NCBI GenBank assembly: GCA_963779685.1
Contig: CAVZZG010000003.1
Location: 1,922,001-1,986,000 of the forward strand
Length of the DNA: 64,000 nt
From: CAVZZG01 sp963779685
GTDB lineage: Bacteria; Actinomycetota; Thermoleophilia; Gaiellales; F1-60-MAGs149
Direction of reading: 5' to 3'
The notes under the pieces were generated by a model. It made no database searches, was not told the origin of the DNA, and saw only the letters and a program-made list of their open reading frames with translations. Shown here piece after piece: positions 24,912 to 32,525 of this stretch. Both the position numbers and the translations under genes were made by a program. Position 1 is the first letter of the stretch. Every line of letters begins with the position of its first letter.

Positions 24912-26455
24912 GCGCCCGCTCCCGCCATCATCAGGCCGAGCTCCTCGGGATCGGCGCCCTCGGCATCGACGACGCCGACGATCCGGCCCTCGTACATGAC
25001 CGCGATCCGGTCGGCGAGGACCATGATCTCGTCCAGATCCTCGGAGATGAGCAGCACCCCGACGCCGGCGGCGGCCGCCGCGCGCAGGTAGGCATGGACG
25101 GCCTCGATAGCGCCCACGTCGAGGCCGCGGGTGGGTGCGGCCGCGACGAGCACCCGCGGCTCGGACGCGAACTCCCGGCCCAGCACGACCTTCTGCAGGT
25201 TGCCGCCGGAGAGCAGCCGGGCCGGCGTGTCGGGACCCGGGGCCTTGACGTCGTAGCGCTCGATCAGCTCCGTCGCCAGCTGGCGCGCACGGCCCCGCCG
25301 CAGCAGCGGGCCGCGCGACAGGTCGCGGGCGCGGTAGCGCTTCAGGATCACGTTCGACGCGATCGAGAGCCCCGGCGCGACGCCGGTGTGCATGCGGTCC
25401 TCCGGGACGTGCGAGAGCCCCGCGGCGATCGCGCCGCGCGCGTCGCCGGAGCCGAGCAGCCGTCCCGCGACCCGGACGCTGCCGGTGCGGGGCCGGATGC
25501 CGGAGACCGCCTCCGCCAGCTCCCGCTGGCCGTTGCCGGCGACGCCGGCGACGGCGACGATCTCGCCGGCGCGGACGGCGAGCGAGACATCGCTGAGCGC
25601 GGCCGTCCCGCGATCGCCGGTGGCGGACACGCCGGCGACCTCGAGCACCGACTCACCGGGCGGGCCGTGGGCCGCACGGCGCTCCGGCGACACCTCCCTC
25701 CCGACCATCAGGGCGGCCATCTCGCGGGGCGTGGTCGACGCGGCCGCGACGGTGGCGACGGCACGGCCGGCGCGCATGACCGTGATCCGGTCCGACACCG
25801 CCGACACCTCGTGCAGCTTGTGCGAGATGAAGATCACGGTGCGGCCCTCGGCGGCCATCCGGCGGAGCGTCACGAAGAGGGCCTCCGCCTCCTGGGGCGT
25901 CAGCACCGCCGTCGGCTCGTCGAGGATGAGGATCCGCGCCTCGCGGTAGAGCGCCTTCAGGATCTCGACCCGCTGCTGCTCGCCGACCGAGAGCTGCCAG
26001 ACGCGCGCGCCGGGGTGCACCGCCAGCCCGTACCGCTCGGCGAGCGCGGCGACATGGGCCTCGATGCGACGAGGGGCGACCCGGAAGTGCCGGCCCTCGC
26101 CCCGGGTGTCGCCGAGGATGACGTTCTCGGCCACCGTGAACGTGGGCACGAGCCGGAAGTGCTGGTGGACCATGAAGATGCCGGCGTCGAGCGCCTCCCT
26201 CGGCGTGCGGAAGTGCACGCGGGCGCCGTCGACGTGCATCTCTCCCTCGTCGGGCCGGTAGAGGCCCGTGATGACGTTCGAGAGGGTGGACTTCCCGGCG
26301 CCGTTCTCGCCGAGCAGGGCGTGTACCTCGCCCCAGGCAGCATCGAAGTCGACGCGGTCGTTGGCGAGCACACCGGGGAAGCGCTTGGTGACGCCGCGGA
26401 GCGTGACCGCCGGGGCCGGGGCCCCGGCGGTCTCCGATGGCTGCGCCGCCGGCAT
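24908..26455 (-). CDS. ABC transporter ATP-binding protein with two ATPase domains
   Basis: A 515-residue protein with two fused ABC domains, as in nucleoside and sugar importers. The first domain has Walker A GENGAGKST and signature SVGEQQRVEILKAL with ILDEPTAVLT; the second has the degenerate loop AGVAGNGQRELAEA, signature LSGGNLQKVVLGRE and a Walker B region (VAAAPTRGLDVGA) lacking the usual Glu pattern. This asymmetry is normal for the family. The start overlaps the BMP gene stop by one base (TGATG). Confidence 0.93.
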   Translation of the reverse strand: MPAAQPSETAGAPAPAVTLRGVTKRFPGVLANDRVDFDAAWGEVHALLGENGAGKSTLSNVITGLYRPDEGEMHVDGARVHFRTPREALDAGIFMVHQHFRLVPTFTVAENVILGDTRGEGRHFRVAPRRIEAHVAALAERYGLAVHPGARVWQLSVGEQQRVEILKALYREARILILDEPTAVLTPQEAEALFVTLRRMAAEGRTVIFISHKLHEVSAVSDRITVMRAGRAVATVAAASTTPREMAALMVGREVSPERRAAHGPPGESVLEVAGVSATGDRGTAALSDVSLAVRAGEIVAVAGVAGNGQRELAEAVSGIRPRTGSVRVAGRLLGSGDARGAIAAGLSHVPEDRMHTGVAPGLSIASNVILKRYRARDLSRGPLLRRGRARQLATELIERYDVKAPGPDTPARLLSGGNLQKVVLGREFASEPRVLVAAAPTRGLDVGAIEAVHAYLRAAAAAGVGVLLISEDLDEIMVLADRIAVMYEGRIVGVVDAEGADPEELGLMMAGAGA

Positions 26456-27591
26456 CAGCCCGTCGGGCTGCCCTCGACGCCTTGCACCAGCCAGTCCATG
26501 CTCAGGATGTCATCCAGCGAGGCCTTCGATCCCTCGGGGATCTTGACCGCGCCGGCCTGATCCTTGATCGGCCCCTGGAACTCGTAGAAGGAGCCGTCGA
26601 CGAGCGACTGCTTGGCCGCTGCAATGGCGTCCTGCGTGGCCTGCGTCACGCTCGGGCCGTACGGCGCGATGTCGACGAAGCCGTCGGCGAGGTTGCCGTA
26701 GTAGGAGCCGGTCTGCCACGTGCCGTCTGCGGCCGCCTGGACGCGCTTGAGGTAGTACGGACCCCAGTTGTAGACGGCGGCGGTCAGCCACGACTTCGGG
26801 GCGAAGGACGTGGCGTCGGAGTCGTAGCCGACCCACGGGATGCCCTTCTTCTCGGCCACCTGGCCCGCGGCGGGGGAGTCGACGTTCTGCCCGATGACGT
26901 CGGCGCCGGCGGCGATGAGCGACTCGGCGGCCTTCGTCTCCTTGGCCGGGTCGAACCAGCTGTTCGTCCAGACGATCTTGACGGTCGCGCCGGGATGCGT
27001 CTTCTGAGCGCCGAGCGTGAACGCGTTCGTGTGCCGGATCACCTCGGGAATCGGGAACGGCACGACGTACCCGATCTTGCCGTTCTTGGTGGCAGCGCCG
27101 GCGGCCATGCCCGACAGGTAGATGGCGTCCTCGCCCGCGCCGTAGTACTCGGCCATGTTGGCCGAGGACTTGGAGCCGGTCGCCATCTCGAAGTAGACGT
27201 CCGGATGCAGGGCAGCCTCGGCGACCATGGCGTCCTGGAACCCGAACGAGGTGGCGAAGATGATCTTGTTGCCGTCCTGGACGAGGCCCTCGATCACCTG
27301 CTGGACCTGCGGGCCCTCGGGGACGTTCTCCTTGTAGGTCGTCACGACCGACGTGCCCATCTGCTGCTGCACGTACAGCCGGCCCTGGTCGTGGGCCTGC
27401 GACCAGCCGTGATCGTCGTGCGGCCCGACGTAGATCCACGCCGCCTTGATCGGCCCGGCCGCAGCCGAGCTGGACCCGCCAGACGACGCCGCCGGCGCCG
27501 CGGTCGAGCTGCTGCTGGTGCTGGTGGAACCACAGGCCGCCGCGACCGCAGCGACGCAGATCACGGTGCTCAGCGCGAGCAATCGTCTCAT
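26455..27591 (-). CDS. BMP-family substrate-binding lipoprotein (purine/nucleoside importer)
   Basis: A 378-residue lipoprotein with a signal peptide ending in AAVAAACGS (lipobox AAAC), a Ser/Thr/Ala-rich linker and a BMP (Bacillus/Treponema basic membrane protein) domain: IYVGPHDDHGWSQAHDQG, EGLVQDGNKIIFATSFGFQD and DVIGQNVDSPA. BMP proteins bind purine nucleosides or related bases. With xanthine dehydrogenase in the same operon, xanthine, guanine, nucleosides or allantoin are likely ligands. A GGAGGAGA site lies just before the ATG at 27591. Confidence 0.9.
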   Translation of the reverse strand: MRRLLALSTVICVAAVAAACGSTSTSSSSTAAPAASSGGSSSAAAGPIKAAWIYVGPHDDHGWSQAHDQGRLYVQQQMGTSVVTTYKENVPEGPQVQQVIEGLVQDGNKIIFATSFGFQDAMVAEAALHPDVYFEMATGSKSSANMAEYYGAGEDAIYLSGMAAGAATKNGKIGYVVPFPIPEVIRHTNAFTLGAQKTHPGATVKIVWTNSWFDPAKETKAAESLIAAGADVIGQNVDSPAAGQVAEKKGIPWVGYDSDATSFAPKSWLTAAVYNWGPYYLKRVQAAADGTWQTGSYYGNLADGFVDIAPYGPSVTQATQDAIAAAKQSLVDGSFYEFQGPIKDQAGAVKIPEGSKASLDDILSMDWLVQGVEGSPTG

Positions 27592-29147
27592 CAGGTCTCC
27601 TCCGTTTCCCGTCCCGGCTGCCCCTCTCCCGGCCGGGTGCCGCGACTATAACGGGTCCCCTCGAAGATCGCCCGAACCGCCTGCAAGGAGTCGGTTTCGG
27701 CGGCCGCCTTGTCCTCGCGGAATCGCTTCACGCGGGCGAAGCGGAGCGCCATCCCACCGGGGTAGCGGGTGCTCGCCTGGACGCCGTCGAACGCGATCTC
27801 GACCACGAGCTCGGGCCGGACGCGAACGATGAAGTCGCCCCGTTCCACCGCGATTCCCAGCAGGTGCTCGGTCTGCCAGGCGAGCATCGCGTCGGTGAGC
27901 CCCTTGAACGTCTTGCCGAGCATCACGAACTCACCCGACTCCGCATCACGGGCCCCCAGGTGGAGGTTCGAGAGCCGTCCCCGCCGACGCCCATGCCCCC
28001 ACTCCGCGGCCAGCACGACCAGGTCGAGCGTGTGAACCCGCTTGACCTTGCGCCAGCCCGAACCGCGACGGCCCGCCTCGTACGGTGCGTCCAGGGCCTT
28101 CACCATCACGCCCTCGTGCCCGCGGGCTATGGCGTCGTCGTAGAACGGGCGCGCGGCCACAGCGCCGGCGACGACGAGGCGCGGGATGGCGATGGCGGGC
28201 GCGAGCCGTTCCAGCTCGGCCCGGCGCGCGGCTGCGGGCAGGTCGATCAGGTCGCTCCCGTCGAGGTGGAGGATGTCGAACGGCACCGGCGTCAGTGGCA
28301 TGCCACCCTGCGATGCGAACCGGCTGCCGGTGACCTGGAAGGGATACGGCCGGCCATCGTCCCGGAGAGCGATCGCCTCGGCGTCGAGGACGAACGTCTC
28401 CGCCGAAAGCGCCAGCGCGGCCGCGACGATCTCGGGCAGCCGGCCGGTGACGTCGTCGAGGCTGCGAGTGAAGACCGCCACCTCGCCGCCCTGGCGGTGG
28501 ATCTGCACGCGGGCGCCGTCGAGCTTCCACTCCACCGAGGCCTCGGCGCCGTCCGCGAACGCCTCGTCGAGATCGGCGGCGGTACCGGCCAGCATCGGCG
28601 AGAGCGGGCGACCGACCTCGAGCCGGACCTGATCCAGCCTACCGGCGAAGGCGAGCCGCGCCACCTCGCGCAGGTCGCCGACGAGCATCTGCGCCCGCCG
28701 CACGGCCGCGGGCCCGACACCGGCGGCGCGAGCGACGGCATCCGCCAGCACGCCCTCCTGCGCGCCCTGCCGCAGCTCGCCCGACACCAGGCCCCGCAGC
28801 AGCCGTTGCTCGTCCTCGGTGGCTCGCGCGAACAGCTCGCGCAGCAGCTCGCGGCGCCCGTTCAGCGCGCCCCGGCCCTGCAGGGAGGCGATGCGCCGGA
28901 AGGCCTCGTCCGTCTCGACGACGGTGAGCATCGCCACCGGCGCCGGCCGCGGCAGGTCGCGCAGCGCCGCCCACCCGACCCCCGTCTGGCGCTGCATCAG
29001 CTCGCCCGACAGGTACGCGACCGCAACCGGCACCTCGTCGGCCTCCATCCTCGCGAGGCACTCCGCCAGCAGCGCCACCTTCTGGCCCCGCGCCGCCGTC
29101 CCCCGCACGGCTTCGGAGGTCTCCGCAAGGACGGCGAGCAGGCTCAT
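27591..29147 (-). CDS. ATP-dependent DNA ligase
   Basis: A 518-residue ligase that seals nicks through an AMP-lysine intermediate. An N-terminal DNA-binding domain (about 1-180) precedes the adenylation domain with the motif EWKLDGARVQIHR, in which Lys208 should accept AMP, and motif V GVMVKALDAPYEAGRRG with WRKVKR. An OB fold follows. It resembles the archaeal-type LigB found in many actinobacteria, an accessory repair ligase besides NAD-dependent LigA. It is the first gene of the purine-import strand run, and its stop overlaps the BMP start by one base. Confidence 0.92.
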   Translation of the reverse strand: MSLLAVLAETSEAVRGTAARGQKVALLAECLARMEADEVPVAVAYLSGELMQRQTGVGWAALRDLPRPAPVAMLTVVETDEAFRRIASLQGRGALNGRRELLRELFARATEDEQRLLRGLVSGELRQGAQEGVLADAVARAAGVGPAAVRRAQMLVGDLREVARLAFAGRLDQVRLEVGRPLSPMLAGTAADLDEAFADGAEASVEWKLDGARVQIHRQGGEVAVFTRSLDDVTGRLPEIVAAALALSAETFVLDAEAIALRDDGRPYPFQVTGSRFASQGGMPLTPVPFDILHLDGSDLIDLPAAARRAELERLAPAIAIPRLVVAGAVAARPFYDDAIARGHEGVMVKALDAPYEAGRRGSGWRKVKRVHTLDLVVLAAEWGHGRRRGRLSNLHLGARDAESGEFVMLGKTFKGLTDAMLAWQTEHLLGIAVERGDFIVRVRPELVVEIAFDGVQASTRYPGGMALRFARVKRFREDKAAAETDSLQAVRAIFEGTRYSRGTRPGEGQPGRETEET

Positions 29148-29208
29148 CGCTGGACCATTGCACGGGAGGGCTGGCGCGGCTCGTCACCGAGACCGTGGTG
29201 GGCGGGCC

Positions 29209-29358
29209 GGCGTTCGCTCGGGGGTCGTGGTGATCGCTCGCTCCGATCGCCTCACTGCCTGTGGCCGGTCGGCGGCTTGTGGACGGGGACTGTCCCCGCC
29301 CTACGCGCGGTCGAGATGCTGCGATCCGAATGGGACAGTCCCGGGCCTACGTTCGCTC
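29209..29358 (+). repeat. Dispersed repeat B, copy 2
   Basis: Second copy of the repeat at 15034-15184, same orientation, with the paired GGGGACTGTCCCC and GGGACAGTCCC palindromes. It fills part of the 470 bp gene-free stretch between the ligase and the SIS gene; the remainder is repeat A and about 100 bp in which I see nothing. Confidence 0.75.
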
Positions 29359-29417
29359 GCCGGCCGTGGTCGGCGGGCGCGCGGCGTCAGGGGTGGAGGT
29401 GGTCGGGAGGCGTCGGC

Positions 29418-29580
29418 CGCTGAGGACGCGCCGGTTCGCGAAGTGCAGCGGGGGGACGGTCCTCCCATGGGAAATGCATGCGAGCCGCAGGCGAGCGTGC
29501 GATTCCTGTGGGAGGCGGTCCTCCTGGCGAACGCCCGACGGCAGTCAGGACACCGACGCTTCGCATACCGCGGCTTCGCC
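29418..29580 (+). repeat. Dispersed repeat A, copy 2
   Basis: Second copy of the repeat at 14818-14980, same orientation and about 163 bp long, ending 40 bp before the SIS-domain gene. The long imperfect palindrome is kept in both copies although its loop-side bases differ. Confidence 0.75.
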
Positions 29581-29608
29581 CACGGAGGCGCCTTCGCTGG
29601 CCAGCGCC

Positions 29609-29614
29609 TATCGT
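29609..29614 (+). promoter_or_regulatory. -10-like TATCGT six bases before the SIS gene
   Basis: TATCGT, six bases, then ATG at 29621. The layout fits a leaderless mRNA. No -35 box is clear. Confidence 0.4.
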
Positions 29615-29620
29615 TCCCTC

Positions 29621-30568
29621 ATGAGCGCCATGCGGGAGACGATGTGGAGCCAGCCTGCGGAGCTGCGGCGGTTGCTGGCGAACGGTGGGCCGGTGGAGCG
29701 GGCGGCGGAGGTCGTGCGTGGCCGGCGGGTGGTGGTGGCCGGGACGGGAACGAGCTGGCACGCGGCCAACCACGGTGCGTGGTTCCTGGCAGCGGCAGGG
29801 GTGGATGCGCGACCGGTGCAGGCGATGGATGCCGCGCTGTTCGGGCAGGGCCCGCGCGAGGGCGATGCGCTGATCCTGCTCAGCCATCGCGGCACCAAGC
29901 TGTACACGAACGACGTGGTCGCCCGGGCGCGGGCGGCGGGCATCCCGACCGTGCAGATCTCGGCGTCGGGCGTGGCCGAGGCCGACATCCACACCGTCGC
30001 GCCTGAGCGCTCGAGCGCCTTCACGGCCAGCCACCTGGGCGCGATGATCCGCATGGCGCAGATCGCGACGCTGCTTGGTGCGCACGTCGGCGACCTCGAC
30101 GCGGTGCCCGACGCGGTCGCCGGAGTGCTGGCGCGAGCGCCGCTCGCCATCGTGCCGCCGAAGCGCCTCGCCGAGTTCACGGGCGCCGGCCCGAACCAGT
30201 GGACGGCCGCCGAGGGCGCGTTGAAGGTGCGCGAGACCTGTTACGTCGCCACCGAGGGGCTCTCGGTGGAGCAGTTCCTGCACGGCCCCTCGGTCGGGCT
30301 GAAGGCCGGCGACGTCCTCGTCTCGCTGGACGGCGGCGGCGATGGTGCGACCAGGCTTGGCGAGGTCGAGACGCTGTGCGCGGCCTACGGCGTCGACGTC
30401 CACGCCTTCCGGGAGCACGCTCTGGGCGAGATGCTGTCCGTGTTCCCGCTGACGGTCGTCGTCCAGCTGCTCGCCCTGGAGTGGGCCGAGGCCCTCGGCA
30501 CCGACCCCGACAGCTTCGGGCGCGACCTGCCGGGCCGTGGCGAGGCGCTCTCGGCGGTCAGGCTGTGA
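29621..30568 (+). CDS. SIS-domain sugar-phosphate isomerase-like protein
   Basis: A 315-residue protein with two SIS domains, similar to the isomerase half of GlmS. Features are MRETMWSQPAELRRLL, VAGTGTSWHAANHGAWFL, the phosphosugar loop LLSHRGTKLYTND (in place of SQSGxT), and a second domain with GALKVRETCYVATEG and QFLHGPSVGLK. It lacks an amidotransferase domain. The first loop differs from the usual SGxT form, so the substrate may not be a standard hexosamine phosphate. It stands alone and converges with the DUF3830 gene, overlapping by 11 bases. Confidence 0.82.
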   Translation: MSAMRETMWSQPAELRRLLANGGPVERAAEVVRGRRVVVAGTGTSWHAANHGAWFLAAAGVDARPVQAMDAALFGQGPREGDALILLSHRGTKLYTNDVVARARAAGIPTVQISASGVAEADIHTVAPERSSAFTASHLGAMIRMAQIATLLGAHVGDLDAVPDAVAGVLARAPLAIVPPKRLAEFTGAGPNQWTAAEGALKVRETCYVATEGLSVEQFLHGPSVGLKAGDVLVSLDGGGDGATRLGEVETLCAAYGVDVHAFREHALGEMLSVFPLTVVVQLLALEWAEALGTDPDSFGRDLPGRGEALSAVRL

Positions 30569-30971
30569 CCCGCTCGAAGCGCACCGGCTGAGCGCCCTCC
30601 CACAGGGTCTTGACGCCCAGCTCGCGGAGCCGTCCGACGCCCTCGACCACGGTCATGAAGTGGTTGCCCGCGAGCTGGCCGGCCTTGGATGCGAAGCAGC
30701 AATTGCCGTACGGGAACAGCAGCTCGGTCTCCGAGATGCCGCCGGGATACCAGAGGAGCTCTCCAGGCGCCGGGTAACTGGTGGCGTCCTCGAAGGGCAC
30801 GCCGAGGTCGAAGTCGCCCAGCGGCACCCAGCACGACTCCCCCGACCAGCGCACGTGGATGATCCGCTGCTCGTAGGGCAGCAGCCGCTCGAACGCCTCG
30901 CACGTCCGCGGCGCCCGGTCGGGCTCGAGCCGCGCGAGGAACGCGAAGTCGCCGCTGGTGATCCTGATCAC
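30558..30971 (-). CDS. DUF3830 family protein
   Basis: A 137-residue protein of the DUF3830 family, thought to have a cyclophilin-like fold. The diagnostic block is YPGGISETELLFPYG followed by FASKAGQLAGNHF. The function is unknown. It overlaps allC by four bases (GTGA, 30968-30971) in an operon HIU hydrolase, allC, DUF3830, so a role in purine or allantoin breakdown is plausible. The start is GTG. Confidence 0.85.
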   Translation of the reverse strand: MIRITSGDFAFLARLEPDRAPRTCEAFERLLPYEQRIIHVRWSGESCWVPLGDFDLGVPFEDATSYPAPGELLWYPGGISETELLFPYGNCCFASKAGQLAGNHFMTVVEGVGRLRELGVKTLWEGAQPVRFERVTA

Positions 30972-32185
30972 GTCGTCGTCGCTCCCAGTTCGAGGATCGC
31001 GCGCTCGAGCACGTCGAGCGCCACGGCGACGTCGGGCTCGTCGACCGACTCCGCCGGGTTGTGGCTGACGCCGCCCGCGCAGCGCAGGAAGAGCATCGAG
31101 ACGGGACCGATCGCGCAGAGCGCGGCCGCGTCGTGACCGGCGCCGCTCGGCAGCTCGCGAACGGGCATGCCCTCGGCACGGATCGCCCGGCCGAGGACGG
31201 CCCGCAACGACGCATCGCACGGCACCGCCGCCTCGGCGAACAGCACGGTCTCGTCCACGCAGAGCCCCCGCCGCGCACAGACCGCCGCGACGTCGTCCCG
31301 GAGCTCGGCCATGGCAGCCGCGAGGACGACGTCATCGGGATGCCGGACGTCGACGCTCAAGGACACCCGCCCGGGAATCACGTTCATCGCGCCGGGCCGG
31401 GCGTCGATCACGCCGACGGTGGCGACGAGTCCAGCCGTCGCGAGGGCGACCCGCTCGGCGGCCAGGACGATCTCGGCCGCTCCCGCCAGGGCATCCCGGC
31501 GGCCGATCATCGGCGTGGTGCCGGCGTGCCCGGCCTGCCCGGTCAGCAACAGGTCGATGCGGGTCTGCGCCTGGATGCCCGTCACGACGCCGATGGGAAG
31601 CCCTTCCGCCTCGAGCACCGGCCCCTGCTCGATGTGCAGCTCGATCCAGCCGGCCACGGCGGCCGGGTCGAGCGCGCAGCTCGGGATCGCTGCCGGGTCG
31701 CCGCCGGCAGCACGCAGCGCGTCCCGCATGGCGATGCCGTCGCGGTCGACCCGGTCGAGCCACGCGGGCTCGAACCGGCCGGCCAGCGCCGATGAGCCGA
31801 GGTACGGCGTGCCGTACCGGACGCTCTCCTCGTCGGCGAACGCACACACCTCGATCGCGAACGGCAGTCCGGCACCCCGCGCGATCAGGCGCTCCGCCAC
31901 GGCGATCGCGGCCAGCACCCCGAGCGGTCCGTCGTACCGGCCACCGTCGGGCACCGAGTCGAGATGCGACCCGATCAGCAGCAGGCGCGACCCGTCCCCC
32001 CAGCGCCCGAACAGGTTGGTGACCGCATCTCGCCGCGTCGCGAGCCCCGCCGCGCGCATCCAGCCCTCCACCTCGCGCTGAGCAGCGGCCAGGGCCGGCG
32101 TGGCGAAGCGGCGCGTGATGCGACCCGGTTCCTCGGTGCACGCATCCAGCGCCCGCGCACGCGCCATCACGGTGGCCGCGTCCAC
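30968..32185 (-). CDS. allC: Allantoate amidohydrolase (M20 family)
   Basis: A 405-residue Zn/Mn-dependent amidohydrolase releasing ammonia and CO2 from allantoate to give ureidoglycine. M20 motifs: GSHLDSVPDGGRYDGPLGV, CAFADEESVRYG and ELHIEQGPVLEAEG, then the dimerisation lid with GQAGHAGTTPM. Beta-ureidopropionase and N-carbamoyl-amino-acid hydrolase are close relatives, but the HIU hydrolase gene ending exactly before its GTG start supports allantoate. Confidence 0.9.
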   Translation of the reverse strand: MDAATVMARARALDACTEEPGRITRRFATPALAAAQREVEGWMRAAGLATRRDAVTNLFGRWGDGSRLLLIGSHLDSVPDGGRYDGPLGVLAAIAVAERLIARGAGLPFAIEVCAFADEESVRYGTPYLGSSALAGRFEPAWLDRVDRDGIAMRDALRAAGGDPAAIPSCALDPAAVAGWIELHIEQGPVLEAEGLPIGVVTGIQAQTRIDLLLTGQAGHAGTTPMIGRRDALAGAAEIVLAAERVALATAGLVATVGVIDARPGAMNVIPGRVSLSVDVRHPDDVVLAAAMAELRDDVAAVCARRGLCVDETVLFAEAAVPCDASLRAVLGRAIRAEGMPVRELPSGAGHDAAALCAIGPVSMLFLRCAGGVSHNPAESVDEPDVAVALDVLERAILELGATTT

Positions 32186-32500
32186 TCACGACCCCCGGTA
32201 CGTGCTGTACGACCAGGGCGAGCAGAGCAGCGGCACGTGGTAGTGCCCGCCCGCCGCATCGATCCGGAACCTGACCGGCACACGGTCGAGGAACCCGGTG
32301 CCGGCGAAGTACCCGCCGACGGCGAACTCGATCTCGTACTCGCCGGCCGGCGCGTCGGCCAGCAGCGGCTCGTCCGTACGGCCATCGGCGTTCGTGACGG
32401 TCTCGGCCAGCACCGCCCCGTCCCTGCGCACGACGATGCCAACGCCTGCAGCCGGCCGGCCCGCCGCCGTGTCGAGGACGTGCGTCGTCAGTCGTCCCAT
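32186..32500 (-). CDS. 5-hydroxyisourate hydrolase (transthyretin-like)
   Basis: A 104-residue HIU hydrolase, which opens 5-hydroxyisourate to OHCU. It begins with the family motif LTTHVLDTAAGRPA and ends with the C-terminal signature YRGS; GHYHVPLLCSPWSYSTYRGS carries the active-site His and Arg neighbours. The ATG at 32500 is 26 bp from the divergent adenine deaminase start, with overlapping -10 elements between. First gene of a three-gene operon with allC and DUF3830. Confidence 0.95.
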   Translation of the reverse strand: MGRLTTHVLDTAAGRPAAGVGIVVRRDGAVLAETVTNADGRTDEPLLADAPAGEYEIEFAVGGYFAGTGFLDRVPVRFRIDAAGGHYHVPLLCSPWSYSTYRGS

Positions 32501-32510
32501 GGCTCCGGCG

Positions 32511-32518
32511 ATCATACT
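32511..32518. promoter_or_regulatory. Overlapping divergent -10 elements between HIU hydrolase and adenine deaminase genes
   Basis: ATCATACT reads as TATGAT on the minus strand (32516-32511, ten bases before the HIU hydrolase ATG) and as CATACT on the plus strand (32513-32518, seven bases before the ade ATG). The two promoters face away from each other through shared bases, so only one polymerase can probably open this site at a time. Both mRNAs would have almost no leader. Confidence 0.5.
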
Positions 32519-32525
32519 TGCCCGC

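Noticed and set aside
22852..27591. Sugar (ribose-type) ABC importer
   Set aside because: The double ATPase fits sugars, but the BMP binding protein and the YufP/YufQ-like permease motifs favour nucleosides or purines, as does the operon context.
29160..29620. tRNA or small RNA gene in the gap
   Set aside because: The sequence is accounted for by repeats A and B; no cloverleaf or conserved tRNA arms were recognised. A structured RNA remains possible but unsupported.
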